Assembly (NCBI RefSeq): GCF_041435215.1
Contig: NZ_CP108394.1
Coordinates: forward strand, 6,324,001-6,388,000
Length of the DNA: 64,000 bases
Reading direction: 5' to 3'
Origin: Streptomyces sp. NBC_01314
Lineage (GTDB): Bacteria > Actinomycetota > Actinomycetes > Streptomycetales > Streptomycetaceae
Part shown: positions 36,450 through 45,539 of the stretch, piece after piece
Numbering within the stretch: the first letter of the stretch is position 1
Layout: every line of letters starts with the position of its first letter
Notes under the pieces: generated by a model
Seen by the model: the letters and a program-made list of their open reading frames with translations, nothing else
What the model was told of the DNA's origin: nothing
The model's database searches: none
Made by a program: the position numbers and the translations under genes

Positions 36450-36743
36450 TCAGGACTGGTACGGCTGCCGTTGCGGCTGGCTGTGGGGCTGGCCGCCGTG
36501 ACCGCCCGCGCTCTGCGCCTGGAGCTGTTCGGCCTGCTCTGCGCTCACCTTCTGCTCGGCGCCGCAGAAGGTGCACTGCGTCTGGTACTTCGTCGAGACC
36601 GGGAACAGCGGCACGAAGAACAGCGTGAACTTCGTGACCCGCTTCCTGAGCGTGTGCGCGGAGGGGTTCCCGCACTGTCCGCACACCAGCGTCAGTATCG
36701 CGAGCTGGTAGAGGTATCCCTTGGTGCCAAAGATGATCAACAT
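36450..36743 (-). CDS. zinc-ribbon domain protein
   Basis: A 97-residue small protein. MLIIFGTKGYLYQLAILTLVC is followed by two knuckles, CGQCG and CTFCG, separated by about 40 residues that include KFTLFFVPLFPVSTKY. This is the streptomycete zinc-ribbon family with a buried hydrophobic strand pair. The C-terminal 30 residues are Gln/Gly/His-rich and disordered. Function unknown; probably cytoplasmic. Confidence 0.87.
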   Translation of the reverse strand: MLIIFGTKGYLYQLAILTLVCGQCGNPSAHTLRKRVTKFTLFFVPLFPVSTKYQTQCTFCGAEQKVSAEQAEQLQAQSAGGHGGQPHSQPQRQPYQS

Positions 36744-36824
36744 GTGATCCTTCCCGGGGGTGCTTGTCGGCGCACCGCACGCATTGCACGCGCCGCACGC
36801 ACTGCCATCAAGTGTGCCCGTCCC

Positions 36825-37046
36825 TCACTTCTTCACATTGCCGGTGAAGATCGCTTCCTCGGAGTCGTAGTCGGGGGAGACCTCGACCTGGAGGAACGTC
36901 TCGTTCTTGGGTATTTCGCAGGCCCATGGAACGGTGAGGGAGCGTCCGGCGAGGATACGGGTGTCGGGGAGCCCGTCAAGCCCGTCGTCGTGGATGCCCT
37001 CGTCCTCCTTGCCCTTCTCGCCCTCGTCGCCGACTCCGGCAGGAAC
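36825..37046 (-). pseudogene. C-terminal fragment of a DUF4352-like protein
   Basis: Between the zinc-ribbon and protease genes the minus strand encodes an acidic linker (GDEGEKGKEDEGIHDDG) and then RILAGRSLTVPWACEIPKNE followed by FLQVEVSPDYDSEEAIFTGN and a stop at 36825. The strand pattern resembles the end of DUF4352-type lipoproteins. No ATG, GTG or TTG lies upstream in frame before the protease terminator, so the N-terminus with its signal peptide appears lost. The reading is credible by composition, but the family call is tentative. Confidence 0.4.
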
Positions 37047-37048
37047 GC

Positions 37049-37086
37049 CCGAGGGCGGCGTCCCGATGTCGGGATGCCGCCCTCGG
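37049..37086 (-). terminator. hairpin after the M36 protease gene
   Basis: Arms 37049-37066 and 37069-37086 pair over 18 positions with one G-T pair and a two-base centre, 20 bases beyond the protease stop. Confidence 0.65.
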
Positions 37087-37105
37087 GGGTCGGGTGGTGG
37101 GACGG

Positions 37106-40090
37106 TCAGCCCTGGTGAGGGGCGCCGTGGACCACGAGTTCGGTCACGTCCAGGTACTCGCAGCCCGAGGGGCCGGAGTCCTGCGCGCAGTCGACGCCGT
37201 TGTCGGCGGCCTGGTTGCCGAGCAGCGTCAGGCGGACGTAACGGACGTTCTGGCCGGTGCCGGCCTTGAGGGCGACGGCGTTCTCCCGGCCGGTGTCGGC
37301 GGGACCGAAGTGGCCCTCGGCGGCGGTGGTCCAGTCGGTGCCGTCGGCGGAGGTGTCGATCCGGTAGTCGCCGAGGGACGCGGTCGTGTCGTCCCCGCAG
37401 CCCGCCGTCGGATCGACGAGCAGCTCGCTGATGTCCACGACCTCGGGCAGCCGGACCGTGTTGTGCGGGGCGACGCCGGTGTCACTGATGTCCGAGCCCC
37501 AGACGGTGCCCGACATGTCGATCAGTCCGCCCGGCCCACAGCCGAACCCGGAGTTGTCGGGGCCGCCGAAGTCCGCGACCTCGGCGCCGCCGGAGGAGGC
37601 CGCCCAGTCGCGGCGCACCTGCCAGTCGGTGGAACCGGATCCCACGACGAGGGTGCGGATCTGCGGCTCGAAACCGTTGCCGCTCGCGTACACCTTCCGG
37701 TACGTGCCCTTGGGGACGTCCTGGATCGTGTACGTGCCGTCCGCCGCGGACACGGCGGAGAAGTCGGAGCCGGGGAAGCCGGAGGCGTGCCCGCTGACGC
37801 TGACCGTGACCCCGCCCACGGCGGCGCCGGACGCGTCGTCGGTGACCTTGCCGGTGAGCGTGACCACCGGGGTGTCCGGGCCGGGCGGCAGGGAGAAGTC
37901 CTCGTCGGGCTTGGTGTCGTCACCCGTGAGGGCGGCGGCGAAGTAGCCCATGCCCCGGTGGGCGAAGACCTTCCAGATACGGTCGTGGGAGCGCCCGCGG
38001 TTGACGACGGTGTCGGCCTGCAGGATGGCGTTGCGCTGGTCGAGGAAGCTGGGGTTGGCGGGGGACAGCTCCATCGCCCGGGTCACCAGCGACTGGGAGA
38101 GCCGGCTGCCGAGTGCGGCGCGCAGGTCCCACAGGGTCTCGCCCCAGATCTCGCCGTCGGCATGCGTCTCGGGGCCGCCGCCGGAGATCTTCCCGTAGTC
38201 GCCGTAGGTGTACCCGCCGGGGCCCGCCTCCGCCGTGCCGGGGCAGCCGGCCGACGTGGAGCCGACCGGGCAGTCCAGCCCCTGGGTCCGGGTCGGCGCG
38301 GATTCGACCCAGTCGGCCGGGTCGAGCGTCACCTCGCCGTCCGTGCGACGGGTGTCCCGCCGCAGGCCCTCGTTGCCGAGGAAGTCGAGGGCGTACCAGT
38401 CGCTCCACGCCTCGCCCATGGCCCCCGCCTGCTGGCTGACGAGGGTCGAGACGCCGTCCGCGTCGACGACGAGCCGGTTGGACAGACCGTGGGTGTACTC
38501 GTGGTAGACGGTGGCGGCGTCGTCGCCCCAATTGCCCTGCACGATCGGGTAGTTGTCCGACGGCGCGGTGAGGTACAGCTGCATCGTGGGCGGCTGCCCG
38601 TCCGGCGGCGTACCCATGTTGGCGTTGTTCAGGTGGTCGTCGTCGGGCAGCCCGTCCTTCATGGCCGCGCCGTCGTCGGTCTGCGCCTGCAGGGCGTCGC
38701 CGTCCCTGCTGTCGAAGTTGCCCGCGGCCCGGGTGAAGCCGATCGGCGCGGCGTTCAGGTGGTCGTGGAAGGTGCCGAGGAAGTAGAAGACCTGCGCGGC
38801 GTTCTGCTCGCGGTTGGTCTGCCAGGAGTTCGGGGTCTTCGCGTCCCAGGAGCACGGCACCGGGGTGCCGCAGCCGTCTCCGGTGAAGGGCTTGAACGGG
38901 AAGGTGAACGTCCCGTTCTTCCCCGCCGAGATCTCCTCCCCGGCGTCCAGCTCGTTGTTGTCGTTCACGTCGCTATAGACGTGCGCGACGGTCCCGTCGA
39001 GGGTCTTGGCGCCTGCGGGGAGCCATCCCCGGGCGGTCAGATTGCGGGCGCGCTGCTTGCCGCCTCGCGCGTCACCCGGAGCGTTCTCCCAGGCCAGCGC
39101 CTTTTCGGCACCGAGGGGCGAGCCCGGAGCGGAGGGCGGGAGCTTCTTGGCGGCCGGCGCCGAGCCGCTGCCCGACGTCCTGGTCGCGGACTGGGTGGAG
39201 GGCAGGTCGGCGGACTGGCCAGGGGACAGGTCGGCGGACTGGTCGGAGGACAGGTTCTGCCGGTACAGGACCCGTCCGGTCTCCGCGTCGACGACGTGCA
39301 GCCACATGGCGTGGCCGTCCGGCGAGGTGACGGTCCGCCAGGCGCGGCGGGCGGTGCCGCCGGACGCCGCGTACACCACCTGCTTGGCGGTGTCGCCGTC
39401 CGTGTTGTCACCGCCGACCGCCTTGGCGCCCGCGATGTCGCGTACGGCGGTGTGCCGGGCCTGGGTTCCGGTGATCCGGCCGGGAGCCAGCCCGGACGGC
39501 AGGTTCCGCACCGGGGAGCCGAGCACGCTGATCAGCCGCCCGTCGCGGGCGACATGGGCCTTGACGCCGTTGCCGAACACCGGCACGCCGTCGACCGACT
39601 GCACGAAGGACAGATGGCGTATGCCGGCGACGTCGGTGTACTGCTTGCGCAGCGTCAGGCCGCGCACCTGGCCGGCGGTGAGCCCGAAGACATCGGGGTG
39701 AGCCCGCAGGTACGCACGGGCGATGTCCTCCGGGTCGGCCCCGCTGCGCGCCGTCAGATACCCGTCCAGCCGGGCCACCTGGCGCGCGGTGCTCGTCGCC
39801 GGGTCGAGTTCGAGTACACCCTGAGCGCCGAGCCGGTCCCGCAGCCGCCGTACACCGGGCCGCTGTTCGGCCTTCGTCAACCGCGCGTCACGTCGCACCA
39901 GCGTCTGCTGCGACGGCGTGGGCGGCACACCTTCTTCGGCCGCCGGGGACCCGGCGCCGGGCGAGGGCCGGCCCGTCGGGTCGCCCGGCACCGCGTTCGC
40001 GGCACCGGGCAAAAGGGCGACGGCCAGCGCAAGGCCGGCCGTCGCCGTGAATATGGTCGCTCGCGTTCTCTGCGAGGAGGCTTTCGCCAT
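37106..40090 (-). CDS. secreted M36 (fungalysin) family metalloprotease
   Basis: A 994-residue exported zinc protease. A signal peptide (IFTATAGLALAVALLPGAANA) is followed by an FTP/PepSY propeptide (residues about 40-330) that inhibits the enzyme until cleavage. The catalytic motif is HEYTH (His530, Glu531, His534), with the third ligand expected in GEAWSDWYALDF. After the peptidase come a carboxypeptidase-regulatory-like domain (GKVTDDASGAAVGGVTVSVS) and a C-terminal discoidin-like domain ending in a Cys pair. ATG at 40090 is chosen because it starts the signal peptide; the open frame extends to 40198. A short Ser/Gln-Ser-Ala-Asp repeat lies near residue 300. Confidence 0.92.
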   Translation of the reverse strand: MAKASSQRTRATIFTATAGLALAVALLPGAANAVPGDPTGRPSPGAGSPAAEEGVPPTPSQQTLVRRDARLTKAEQRPGVRRLRDRLGAQGVLELDPATSTARQVARLDGYLTARSGADPEDIARAYLRAHPDVFGLTAGQVRGLTLRKQYTDVAGIRHLSFVQSVDGVPVFGNGVKAHVARDGRLISVLGSPVRNLPSGLAPGRITGTQARHTAVRDIAGAKAVGGDNTDGDTAKQVVYAASGGTARRAWRTVTSPDGHAMWLHVVDAETGRVLYRQNLSSDQSADLSPGQSADLPSTQSATRTSGSGSAPAAKKLPPSAPGSPLGAEKALAWENAPGDARGGKQRARNLTARGWLPAGAKTLDGTVAHVYSDVNDNNELDAGEEISAGKNGTFTFPFKPFTGDGCGTPVPCSWDAKTPNSWQTNREQNAAQVFYFLGTFHDHLNAAPIGFTRAAGNFDSRDGDALQAQTDDGAAMKDGLPDDDHLNNANMGTPPDGQPPTMQLYLTAPSDNYPIVQGNWGDDAATVYHEYTHGLSNRLVVDADGVSTLVSQQAGAMGEAWSDWYALDFLGNEGLRRDTRRTDGEVTLDPADWVESAPTRTQGLDCPVGSTSAGCPGTAEAGPGGYTYGDYGKISGGGPETHADGEIWGETLWDLRAALGSRLSQSLVTRAMELSPANPSFLDQRNAILQADTVVNRGRSHDRIWKVFAHRGMGYFAAALTGDDTKPDEDFSLPPGPDTPVVTLTGKVTDDASGAAVGGVTVSVSGHASGFPGSDFSAVSAADGTYTIQDVPKGTYRKVYASGNGFEPQIRTLVVGSGSTDWQVRRDWAASSGGAEVADFGGPDNSGFGCGPGGLIDMSGTVWGSDISDTGVAPHNTVRLPEVVDISELLVDPTAGCGDDTTASLGDYRIDTSADGTDWTTAAEGHFGPADTGRENAVALKAGTGQNVRYVRLTLLGNQAADNGVDCAQDSGPSGCEYLDVTELVVHGAPHQG

Positions 40091-40280
40091 GTCACGCCTC
40101 GTGGGGGGTGAGGAGTCCAACGACCGCACACAGCGGCCGAGTTGTGCGCTCCAAACCCTGTCATTCCCACTTGGACGGGTGAAACCCTGAAAGTTCAAGT
40201 TTCACAGAAGCCTCACAGACCCCACGAGCACCATCGCGGCGCACCGGAACACCGCGCCCTTCGTGGACCCGTGTGCGGGG

Positions 40281-40410
40281 AGGCGGTCGCGGATGGGTGT
40301 GTGAAGGCGGTCGGAGACGGTCGCGGATGGGTGCGTGATGCGGTCGCGGGCGGGTGCGCGGAGACGGTCGCGGGGCGGGTGCGCGCAGAGGTCGCGGGGC
40401 GGGTGCGCGG
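40281..40410. repeat. imperfect minisatellite (cggtcgcggrtgggtgcg-type)
   Basis: Five or six imperfect copies of a 20-25-base unit built on ggtcgcgg and gggtgcg fill the space between the protease promoter region and the end of the HNH gene. No coding frame is credible in 40091-40410. Confidence 0.65.
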
Positions 40411-40914
40411 TCAGCGTCCTTCGCGCTCGTGACGTTCCACTCGACGGGCCAGTCTGGCCCGATATCTCTCGGGTGAGTGAAAGGCCTGGGAGCGGCGGAC
40501 CATGTCCTCTGCGTTGAGGCTCTCCGCGTAGGCCCGGAGCCCGGGTATCCGCAGGAGGACAGCGCGCTGCGCCTCGGCTTCCTCGGCGGTCCTCAGCGGA
40601 GTGCTGTCGTTGCGCTCATGGTTGCAGCCCCAGTGTGTGAGGCGCACGTTGTCGCGTGTGTCAGTGCCGCCGACCGCGATGGCGCGGACGTGGTCGATGC
40701 TCGGGGAGCGAGGGTCCGGGTGCTGCCGGGCCCGGTCCACCGGGTCTTGGCACAGCCCACAGATCCAGTCGTCCCGCGCACCTATCTCCTCCGCCGTGTA
40801 GCGCTCGACGCTCCCGTTGGTCCGCATACGCTCACGGCGGCGCCGGTCCTGGGCGCGCTTGGCCTCGCTGCGCCGAGGTGCGGGCAGGTCCGCGGGCATG
40901 TCCGCGTCGCTCAC
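40411..40914 (-). CDS. HNH endonuclease
   Basis: A 167-residue nuclease. The fold is marked by WICGLCQDPVDRA (first CxxC), SIDHVRAIAVGGTDTRDNVR (the catalytic His and second Asn) and LTHWGCNHERN (final His). GTG at 40914 has a near-perfect GAAGGAGG upstream; the longer frame to 41142 runs through a 17-bp tandem repeat and is rejected. HNH proteins of this size occur in phages, restriction systems and as free-standing homing-type enzymes. No partner gene is adjacent. Confidence 0.87.
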   Translation of the reverse strand: MSDADMPADLPAPRRSEAKRAQDRRRRERMRTNGSVERYTAEEIGARDDWICGLCQDPVDRARQHPDPRSPSIDHVRAIAVGGTDTRDNVRLTHWGCNHERNDSTPLRTAEEAEAQRAVLLRIPGLRAYAESLNAEDMVRRSQAFHSPERYRARLARRVERHEREGR

Positions 40915-41042
40915 CGGTGCCTCCTTCGCCGGGAAACCTCTCCGTGGTCCTCGCGAAGCCACGGGGTCCGGCGCCCCGGCAACCGAGGTGTCCCAGTAGT
41001 CCAGCCCTACCACCATCGGCGTCCCGGGCGGGAGCCCTCGTC

Positions 41043-41107
41043 GGATCGACCCCGTGACCGGATCGACCCCGTGACCGGATCGACCCCGTGACCGGATCGG
41101 CCCTGTG
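41043..41107. repeat. 17-bp tandem repeat upstream of the HNH gene
   Basis: Three exact copies plus a partial fourth of gtgaccggatcgacccc. It lies in the 307-base gap shared by the HNH gene and the divergent polysaccharide operon, so it may affect both promoters. Nothing else is recognisable in that gap. Confidence 0.85.
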
Positions 41108-41221
41108 ACGGGAATCATCTTCACAAAATCCGCAACTATCATGCAAGGTTCCGCATAGTGCTTCCAGGGCGTCCCTGCCTCTGAGCGGCAAATCGCCCTT
41201 TACATACGCAAGTGGGTTTTC

Positions 41222-42670
41222 ATGGCCACCTCTGCAGACGGCATCGACCTATCCCCATCCCGCCGCACCGCGCGCATGGTGAAGCGTCAGGCCGCCTGGA
41301 AGCCGGGTTTTCTGCCCTTCCTGGTCACCGCCGCCCTCGCCTACGCCTTCTCCTCCGCGCTGTACTCCCCCAGGGCGACCCTGATGGGCTGGGTGGTCAC
41401 CGTCCTGTGGACGCTGCCCGTCGTCAGTTCGCTCGTCGGCGTCACCGGCGCCGCGCTCACCCGCCGGCGTATCGCCCGCCAGCGCGGCTGGACCGACGCC
41501 GAAGTGGCGCTGCACGACGGGCTCGTCGTGCTCGTCCCCACCATCGGCCGCCACGACACCTACCCGGCCCTGGAGCGGTCAGTGCTGTCGTACTGCGCGT
41601 TCCTGCCGCGCTGGTTTCCCGCCCTGCGCATCGACATCCTGACGGAGGAGGGCTGCGAGGCCGCCGACCGCATCGACGCCCTGGCCGCCCGTAGCCGCTT
41701 GATCCGTGTCGTCACCGTGCCGAAGGCCTACCGCACGCCGAACGGCACCCGCTTCAAGGCCCGCGCCAACCACTACGCCCACGAGTCGCGCATAGCCGAG
41801 GGCGAGGCCCTGGACGACGTGTGGGTGCTGCACATGGACGACGACACCGGCGTCGGCCCCGACACGGCCGAACAGGTCGCCCGCTTCATCAACGCCCAAC
41901 GCCGCGCCGGCCCCGACGCCAAACACCTGGCCCAGGGCATGCTGACGTATCCGCGCGAGAACGCCGTCAACCGCCTGGTCTGGCTGGCCGACGCGATACG
42001 CCCGGCCGACGACATCGCCCGCTTCGCGGTCCTCACCGGCGGCGGTACCCCACTGGCCGGGCTGCACGGCGAACTGCTGCTGCTGCGCGCGTCCATCGAG
42101 GCCACGATCGGCTGGGACTTCGGCCCGGACTCCATCTGCGAGGACGCTCACCTGGCCCTGATCTTCGCCAGCCGCTACAAGGGGCGCAGCGACTGGTTCT
42201 CCGGCCGCAGCTACGGCGCGTCCCCCTCGACCGTGCGGGACTTCCTCAGACAACGAGAACGCTGGTCCTGGGGCCTGGTGGGTCTCGCCTTCAACCGCAG
42301 CCTGCCACGGCGCTCCAGGGCCCTGCTCATGTACAGCGTGACGACCTGGGTCATGGGGCCCTTCCAGCACGTCGGTGTGGTCCTGGCGGTCGGCGCGCTG
42401 CTCGGCGACCTCAACACCTCGCCCGTCACGCCGTGGATCCTGCCCCTGTGGGCGGTGACCATGGGCTACGCGGTCTGGATGTACTGGGAGGGCCTCAAGA
42501 TCAACGCCTCGGTGTCGGCCAACGGCCGGCGTCTGTGGTGGGAGCCGATCGCCGTGGTGGCCCTGATGCCGATCTTCGCGCTCTGGGAGGCGGCCGGTTC
42601 CTTCCGGGGGCTGCTGCGCTGTCTGCGCGGCGTGGAGAACCAGTTCGTCGTCATAGCGAAGCCGGCCTGA
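41222..42670 (+). CDS. membrane glycosyltransferase family 2 (cellulose-synthase-like)
   Basis: A 482-residue processive-type glycosyltransferase. Two N-terminal TM helices (LPFLVTAALAYAFSSALY, MGWVVTVLWTLPVVSSLVG) precede the GT-A domain. Catalytic acids appear in VLHMDDDTGVG and in the CEDAHLAL segment, and the processivity motif is QRERW. Three or four further TM helices close the protein. It probably polymerises a beta-linked polysaccharide through the membrane. The glycosidase lipoprotein starts three bases after the stop and the acyltransferase overlaps that, so the three form one operon for an exopolysaccharide. No strong ribosome binding site is visible before ATG 41222. Confidence 0.88.
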   Translation: MATSADGIDLSPSRRTARMVKRQAAWKPGFLPFLVTAALAYAFSSALYSPRATLMGWVVTVLWTLPVVSSLVGVTGAALTRRRIARQRGWTDAEVALHDGLVVLVPTIGRHDTYPALERSVLSYCAFLPRWFPALRIDILTEEGCEAADRIDALAARSRLIRVVTVPKAYRTPNGTRFKARANHYAHESRIAEGEALDDVWVLHMDDDTGVGPDTAEQVARFINAQRRAGPDAKHLAQGMLTYPRENAVNRLVWLADAIRPADDIARFAVLTGGGTPLAGLHGELLLLRASIEATIGWDFGPDSICEDAHLALIFASRYKGRSDWFSGRSYGASPSTVRDFLRQRERWSWGLVGLAFNRSLPRRSRALLMYSVTTWVMGPFQHVGVVLAVGALLGDLNTSPVTPWILPLWAVTMGYAVWMYWEGLKINASVSANGRRLWWEPIAVVALMPIFALWEAAGSFRGLLRCLRGVENQFVVIAKPA

Positions 42671-42673
42671 GAG

Positions 42674-43801
42674 ATGCGTACACGTCTTGGCTGCCTCGTC
42701 CTGCTGGTTCTCCTGCTGACGGCCGGGTGTGTCGCCCCGGGGGCCGGAGTACCGGCACCGACCACAGCGTCCCCGTCCGCCTCTCCCGCCGCGTCCGCGT
42801 CCGGAAATTCTGCCCCGGCGCGGGTCGCCCGCCCCTGGCGGCGCGGCGACCCCCAACTCGGCGCGCAGGTGCTCTGGTACGCCTACCCGGGCGAAACGGA
42901 CTCGTCCGTGCGCACCAACGCACTGCGCCTGGTGAACTACATGGTCGGCAAGCACATGAACGCGATCTCGGTGACCCTGCCCTTCGCGACCGCCGGCCCC
43001 ACGGCGAGCCGGGTCGGAGCCTCGGCCGAGACGCCCTCCGTACGGCACCTGGGGATGCTCCTGGACACGGCGAAGGCGGCCGGACTGCGCATCACTCTGC
43101 GTCCACTGCTCGACGAGCGGAGCCTGGTGGCCCGGGACCCCCTGGCCTGGCGCGGCTCACTCGCCCCTGCCGACAGGGCGGCCTGGTTCCGGTCGTACGA
43201 AGCCTTCCTCGCGCCGTATCTCACCCTCGCGGCCCGCCATCACGCGAGCACCTTCGTCCTCGGGGCCGAGCTGACGTCACTGGAGGACGACCCGCGCTGG
43301 CGTTCGGTGGTCGCTGCGGCGCGCAAGTCGTTCGCCGGAGAACTGTCCTACGACGCCAACTGGGACGACTACGTCTCCCGGCATGTCCCCGTCCCCGTCG
43401 ACCACCTGGGCGTCGACGCCTACTTCCCCCTCACCCGGCTCGGCGACGACGCCTCCGTCGCGGAGATCGCTGAGGGCTGGCAGCGTTGGCTCGACCGCAA
43501 GAGCACCGGAAAACTGCACCGGATCATCCTGAGTGAGGTCGGCATCATCGCCGAGAACGGTGCCTATCGTCACCCGGCCGTCTGGAACGGCGGGGGCAAG
43601 CTCAACCCCACGGTGCAGCAACGCTGGTTCGCGGCGGCCTGCAAGGTCGCCCGGGACCGCGACATGGCCGGCCTGTACTGGTGGAACCTCGACTTCCACG
43701 CCGACCCCGCGGCGGGTGCCCCCGCCGGCTCCCACACCTCCTTCCTCGGCCGCCCCGCCGAGGCTGTCATCACCTCCTGCTTCCGGACCTGGCCGAGATG
43801 A
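42674..43801 (+). CDS. lipoprotein glycoside hydrolase-like protein (TIM barrel)
   Basis: A 375-residue exported lipoprotein. The signal peptide ends in the lipobox LLTAGC. A Pro/Ser/Ala linker leads to a barrel with LGAQVLWYAYPGE, ITLRPLLDERS, FVLGAELTSLE (acid/base candidate), ELSYDANWDDY, HLGVDAYFPL and ILSEVGIIAENG (nucleophile candidate). The pattern resembles GH113-type enzymes. In a polysaccharide operon it would trim or release the nascent polymer at the cell surface. Its TGA overlaps the ATG of the acyltransferase (ATGA). Confidence 0.82.
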   Translation: MRTRLGCLVLLVLLLTAGCVAPGAGVPAPTTASPSASPAASASGNSAPARVARPWRRGDPQLGAQVLWYAYPGETDSSVRTNALRLVNYMVGKHMNAISVTLPFATAGPTASRVGASAETPSVRHLGMLLDTAKAAGLRITLRPLLDERSLVARDPLAWRGSLAPADRAAWFRSYEAFLAPYLTLAARHHASTFVLGAELTSLEDDPRWRSVVAAARKSFAGELSYDANWDDYVSRHVPVPVDHLGVDAYFPLTRLGDDASVAEIAEGWQRWLDRKSTGKLHRIILSEVGIIAENGAYRHPAVWNGGGKLNPTVQQRWFAAACKVARDRDMAGLYWWNLDFHADPAAGAPAGSHTSFLGRPAEAVITSCFRTWPR

Positions 43802-45177
43802 ACGAAGAGCACCACGGGCACGAGCCGCCGTACCAGCCCGAGTCGTACTGGTACGAACGCGGTCCCCATTCCAGGCCCGGTTCCGATCCCGACGCCTGTC
43901 CCGGTTCCGATTCCGGTTCCGATCCCCATCCGCCGTCGGAGCGGGCGCATCCGTACGCCGAACCGGCTCCATGGGCTGCGGGGCCCGCGTTCGGAGGGCC
44001 GGTCGCGTTCGGAGGGCCGGTCGACAGTGCGCCCTTTGCTGACGTCACCCCATTCCCCACGCTGGTCGCCGAGTCTGTGCCCGGGGCCGAGCCGGTGCCG
44101 GTGGAGGGTTCCGGGCAAGAGGCGAGTGGCAGGCGGTTCCCCGCCGTGGACGGTCTGCGGGGGGTCGCTGTGCTGGCCGTCCTGTTGCATGACACCGGTA
44201 TGGGCGGGCCGTATGTCTCCTGGAGCGGTGCGGGCGTAGACGTCCTGCTGGTGCTGACGGGTTTCCTGACCACCTTGCCCCTGCTCCGCAGAGCGACGGC
44301 GACCGGCAGGACCGGCGTCGCCGGCTTCCTGGCCCGTAGGGCGAAGCGGCTGATTCCCGTCCTGCTGGTGTCGGTCGCCGTGACCCTCACGGTCTGTTGG
44401 GCGTTCGGCTCTCCGCGCGTCATCCACGACCTGGCCCGGCAAGCTCTGTCGGTGCTCCCCGGCCATGGGGGCTGGGCCGAGTGGGCGCACGGCCGGACAC
44501 TGGGCGCCGTCCCCACGACGGACTCGCCGCTCGCTCCGCTGTGGTTGTGGGACATCACCGCACGTTCCGTGCTGGCGTGGTCCCTTCTGCTGGCGTTCCT
44601 CTGCCTGCCGGCCCGGCGCCGACTCACCGCCGTGACATTGGTCGCCGCCCTGCTCGTCGCGGCGGCGACCGTCGTCGCGGCCCGCGGGGCGCTGCCCGGC
44701 ATCGGCGTCGTCACCAGTATGCGGACACTCGCCCTGCCGGCCGGTGTCGGTGCCGCCTGCCTCGTACACCTGGCCGAACGCGGTGGCCGTGCGGTGTCCC
44801 GTCCGGCCGTCGTCCTGCTGACGGCGACCGGGCTCGCCGCGACGGCGGCCCTGGCGGTGTCGGCCGTCCTTGGCGGCGGCGGGCAGGGCGGCGACCGATA
44901 CACGGTCGCGGTCGTGCTCGGCGCCGCGCTGCTGACGGCAGTGCTCTGCGGCGACCGAGTCCCCCTGGCACGGCTGTTGTCGGGTGACCTGCTCACCGAG
45001 ATCGGCCGCATGTCGTACAGCCTCTTTCTGTTGCACCTCCCCGTGTACTGGCTGCTACGCCGCGGCCAGCCCGACCTCAGCTCTCTCGGCCTGTTCCTGG
45101 TCGGGGGCGTGGCGACCTGGTTCCTGTCGCTGCTCGCCCACTACCTGCTCATCGAGCGTCTGGCCGCCCGGCCCTGA
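43798..45177 (+). CDS. acyltransferase 3 family membrane protein
   Basis: A 459-residue membrane acyltransferase of the OafA/YrhL type, which O-acetylates or acylates extracellular sugars. After a disordered Pro/Ser/Gly N-terminus of about 110 residues comes RRFPAVDGLRGVAVLAVLLHD, carrying the family's catalytic His, then FLARRAKRLIPVLLVS with the conserved Arg residues. About ten TM helices follow, ending in YSLFLLHLPVYWLL. ATG overlaps the previous stop. It is the last gene of the polysaccharide operon and should decorate the product. Confidence 0.88.
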   Translation: MNEEHHGHEPPYQPESYWYERGPHSRPGSDPDACPGSDSGSDPHPPSERAHPYAEPAPWAAGPAFGGPVAFGGPVDSAPFADVTPFPTLVAESVPGAEPVPVEGSGQEASGRRFPAVDGLRGVAVLAVLLHDTGMGGPYVSWSGAGVDVLLVLTGFLTTLPLLRRATATGRTGVAGFLARRAKRLIPVLLVSVAVTLTVCWAFGSPRVIHDLARQALSVLPGHGGWAEWAHGRTLGAVPTTDSPLAPLWLWDITARSVLAWSLLLAFLCLPARRRLTAVTLVAALLVAAATVVAARGALPGIGVVTSMRTLALPAGVGAACLVHLAERGGRAVSRPAVVLLTATGLAATAALAVSAVLGGGGQGGDRYTVAVVLGAALLTAVLCGDRVPLARLLSGDLLTEIGRMSYSLFLLHLPVYWLLRRGQPDLSSLGLFLVGGVATWFLSLLAHYLLIERLAARP

Positions 45178-45178
45178 G

Positions 45179-45238
45179 GCGCCGAGCTTCTGGGTGCTCG
45201 CCGACCCCGACGGCAACCGGGTCTGCTTGTGCATCTGA
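45179..45238 (+). pseudogene. VOC/glyoxalase-family C-terminal remnant
   Basis: Immediately after the acyltransferase stop, one frame reads APSFWVLADPDGNRVCLCI and a stop, the characteristic last strand of glyoxalase/VOC proteins. The rest of the gene is absent. It marks a deletion junction at the edge of the degenerate region that follows. Confidence 0.6.
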
Positions 45239-45303
45239 CCATGTGCGGTCGGCTCAGGACGCGGTGACGACGTTGCCGTCGTTCCGTTTCCCCGAGCCGC
45301 CGA

Positions 45304-45488
45304 CCCGAACCGGACGTGCGTGTCTCCACGCATCCGGCTCTCCACGTGTCTTGCCCTGCGGTCAGCCGGTTCCGGCTGCCGAGTCGATGGTCCACGGAGT
45401 CGGGATACGTGCTCCGCGGTAGCGATAGCCCACGCCGCACGGGAGCGGGCCGGTAGGACCGCGCCCGCAGTTCGTCCCTGATCTCCCG
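45304..45488 (-). pseudogene. group II intron remnant (RNA hairpin and RT fragment)
   Basis: On the minus strand 45304-45345 encodes the hairpin gagccggatgcg ... cgcacgtccggttcggg, a form conserved in bacterial group II introns near the maturase gene. At 45435-45488 the same strand reads EIRDELRARSYRPAPVRR, like the N-terminal part of a group II reverse transcriptase. Most of the RT and ribozyme are missing. The call rests on these two signatures. Confidence 0.45.
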
Positions 45489-45539
45489 AGGTCTTCGAAG
45501 AGCAGCTACGCTCGCTGCAACAGCCCGGTGTTGCAACGA

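Noticed and set aside
36471..37118. Plus-strand 215-codon frame across the zinc-ribbon and protease ends
   Set aside because: It is antisense to the zinc-ribbon gene and the DUF4352-like fragment; composition is that of a shadow.
44984..45238. An 84-codon plus-strand frame ending in the VOC tail
   Set aside because: The first two thirds are shadow translation of the acyltransferase gene; only the last 19 codons are VOC-like, so it is recorded as a remnant.
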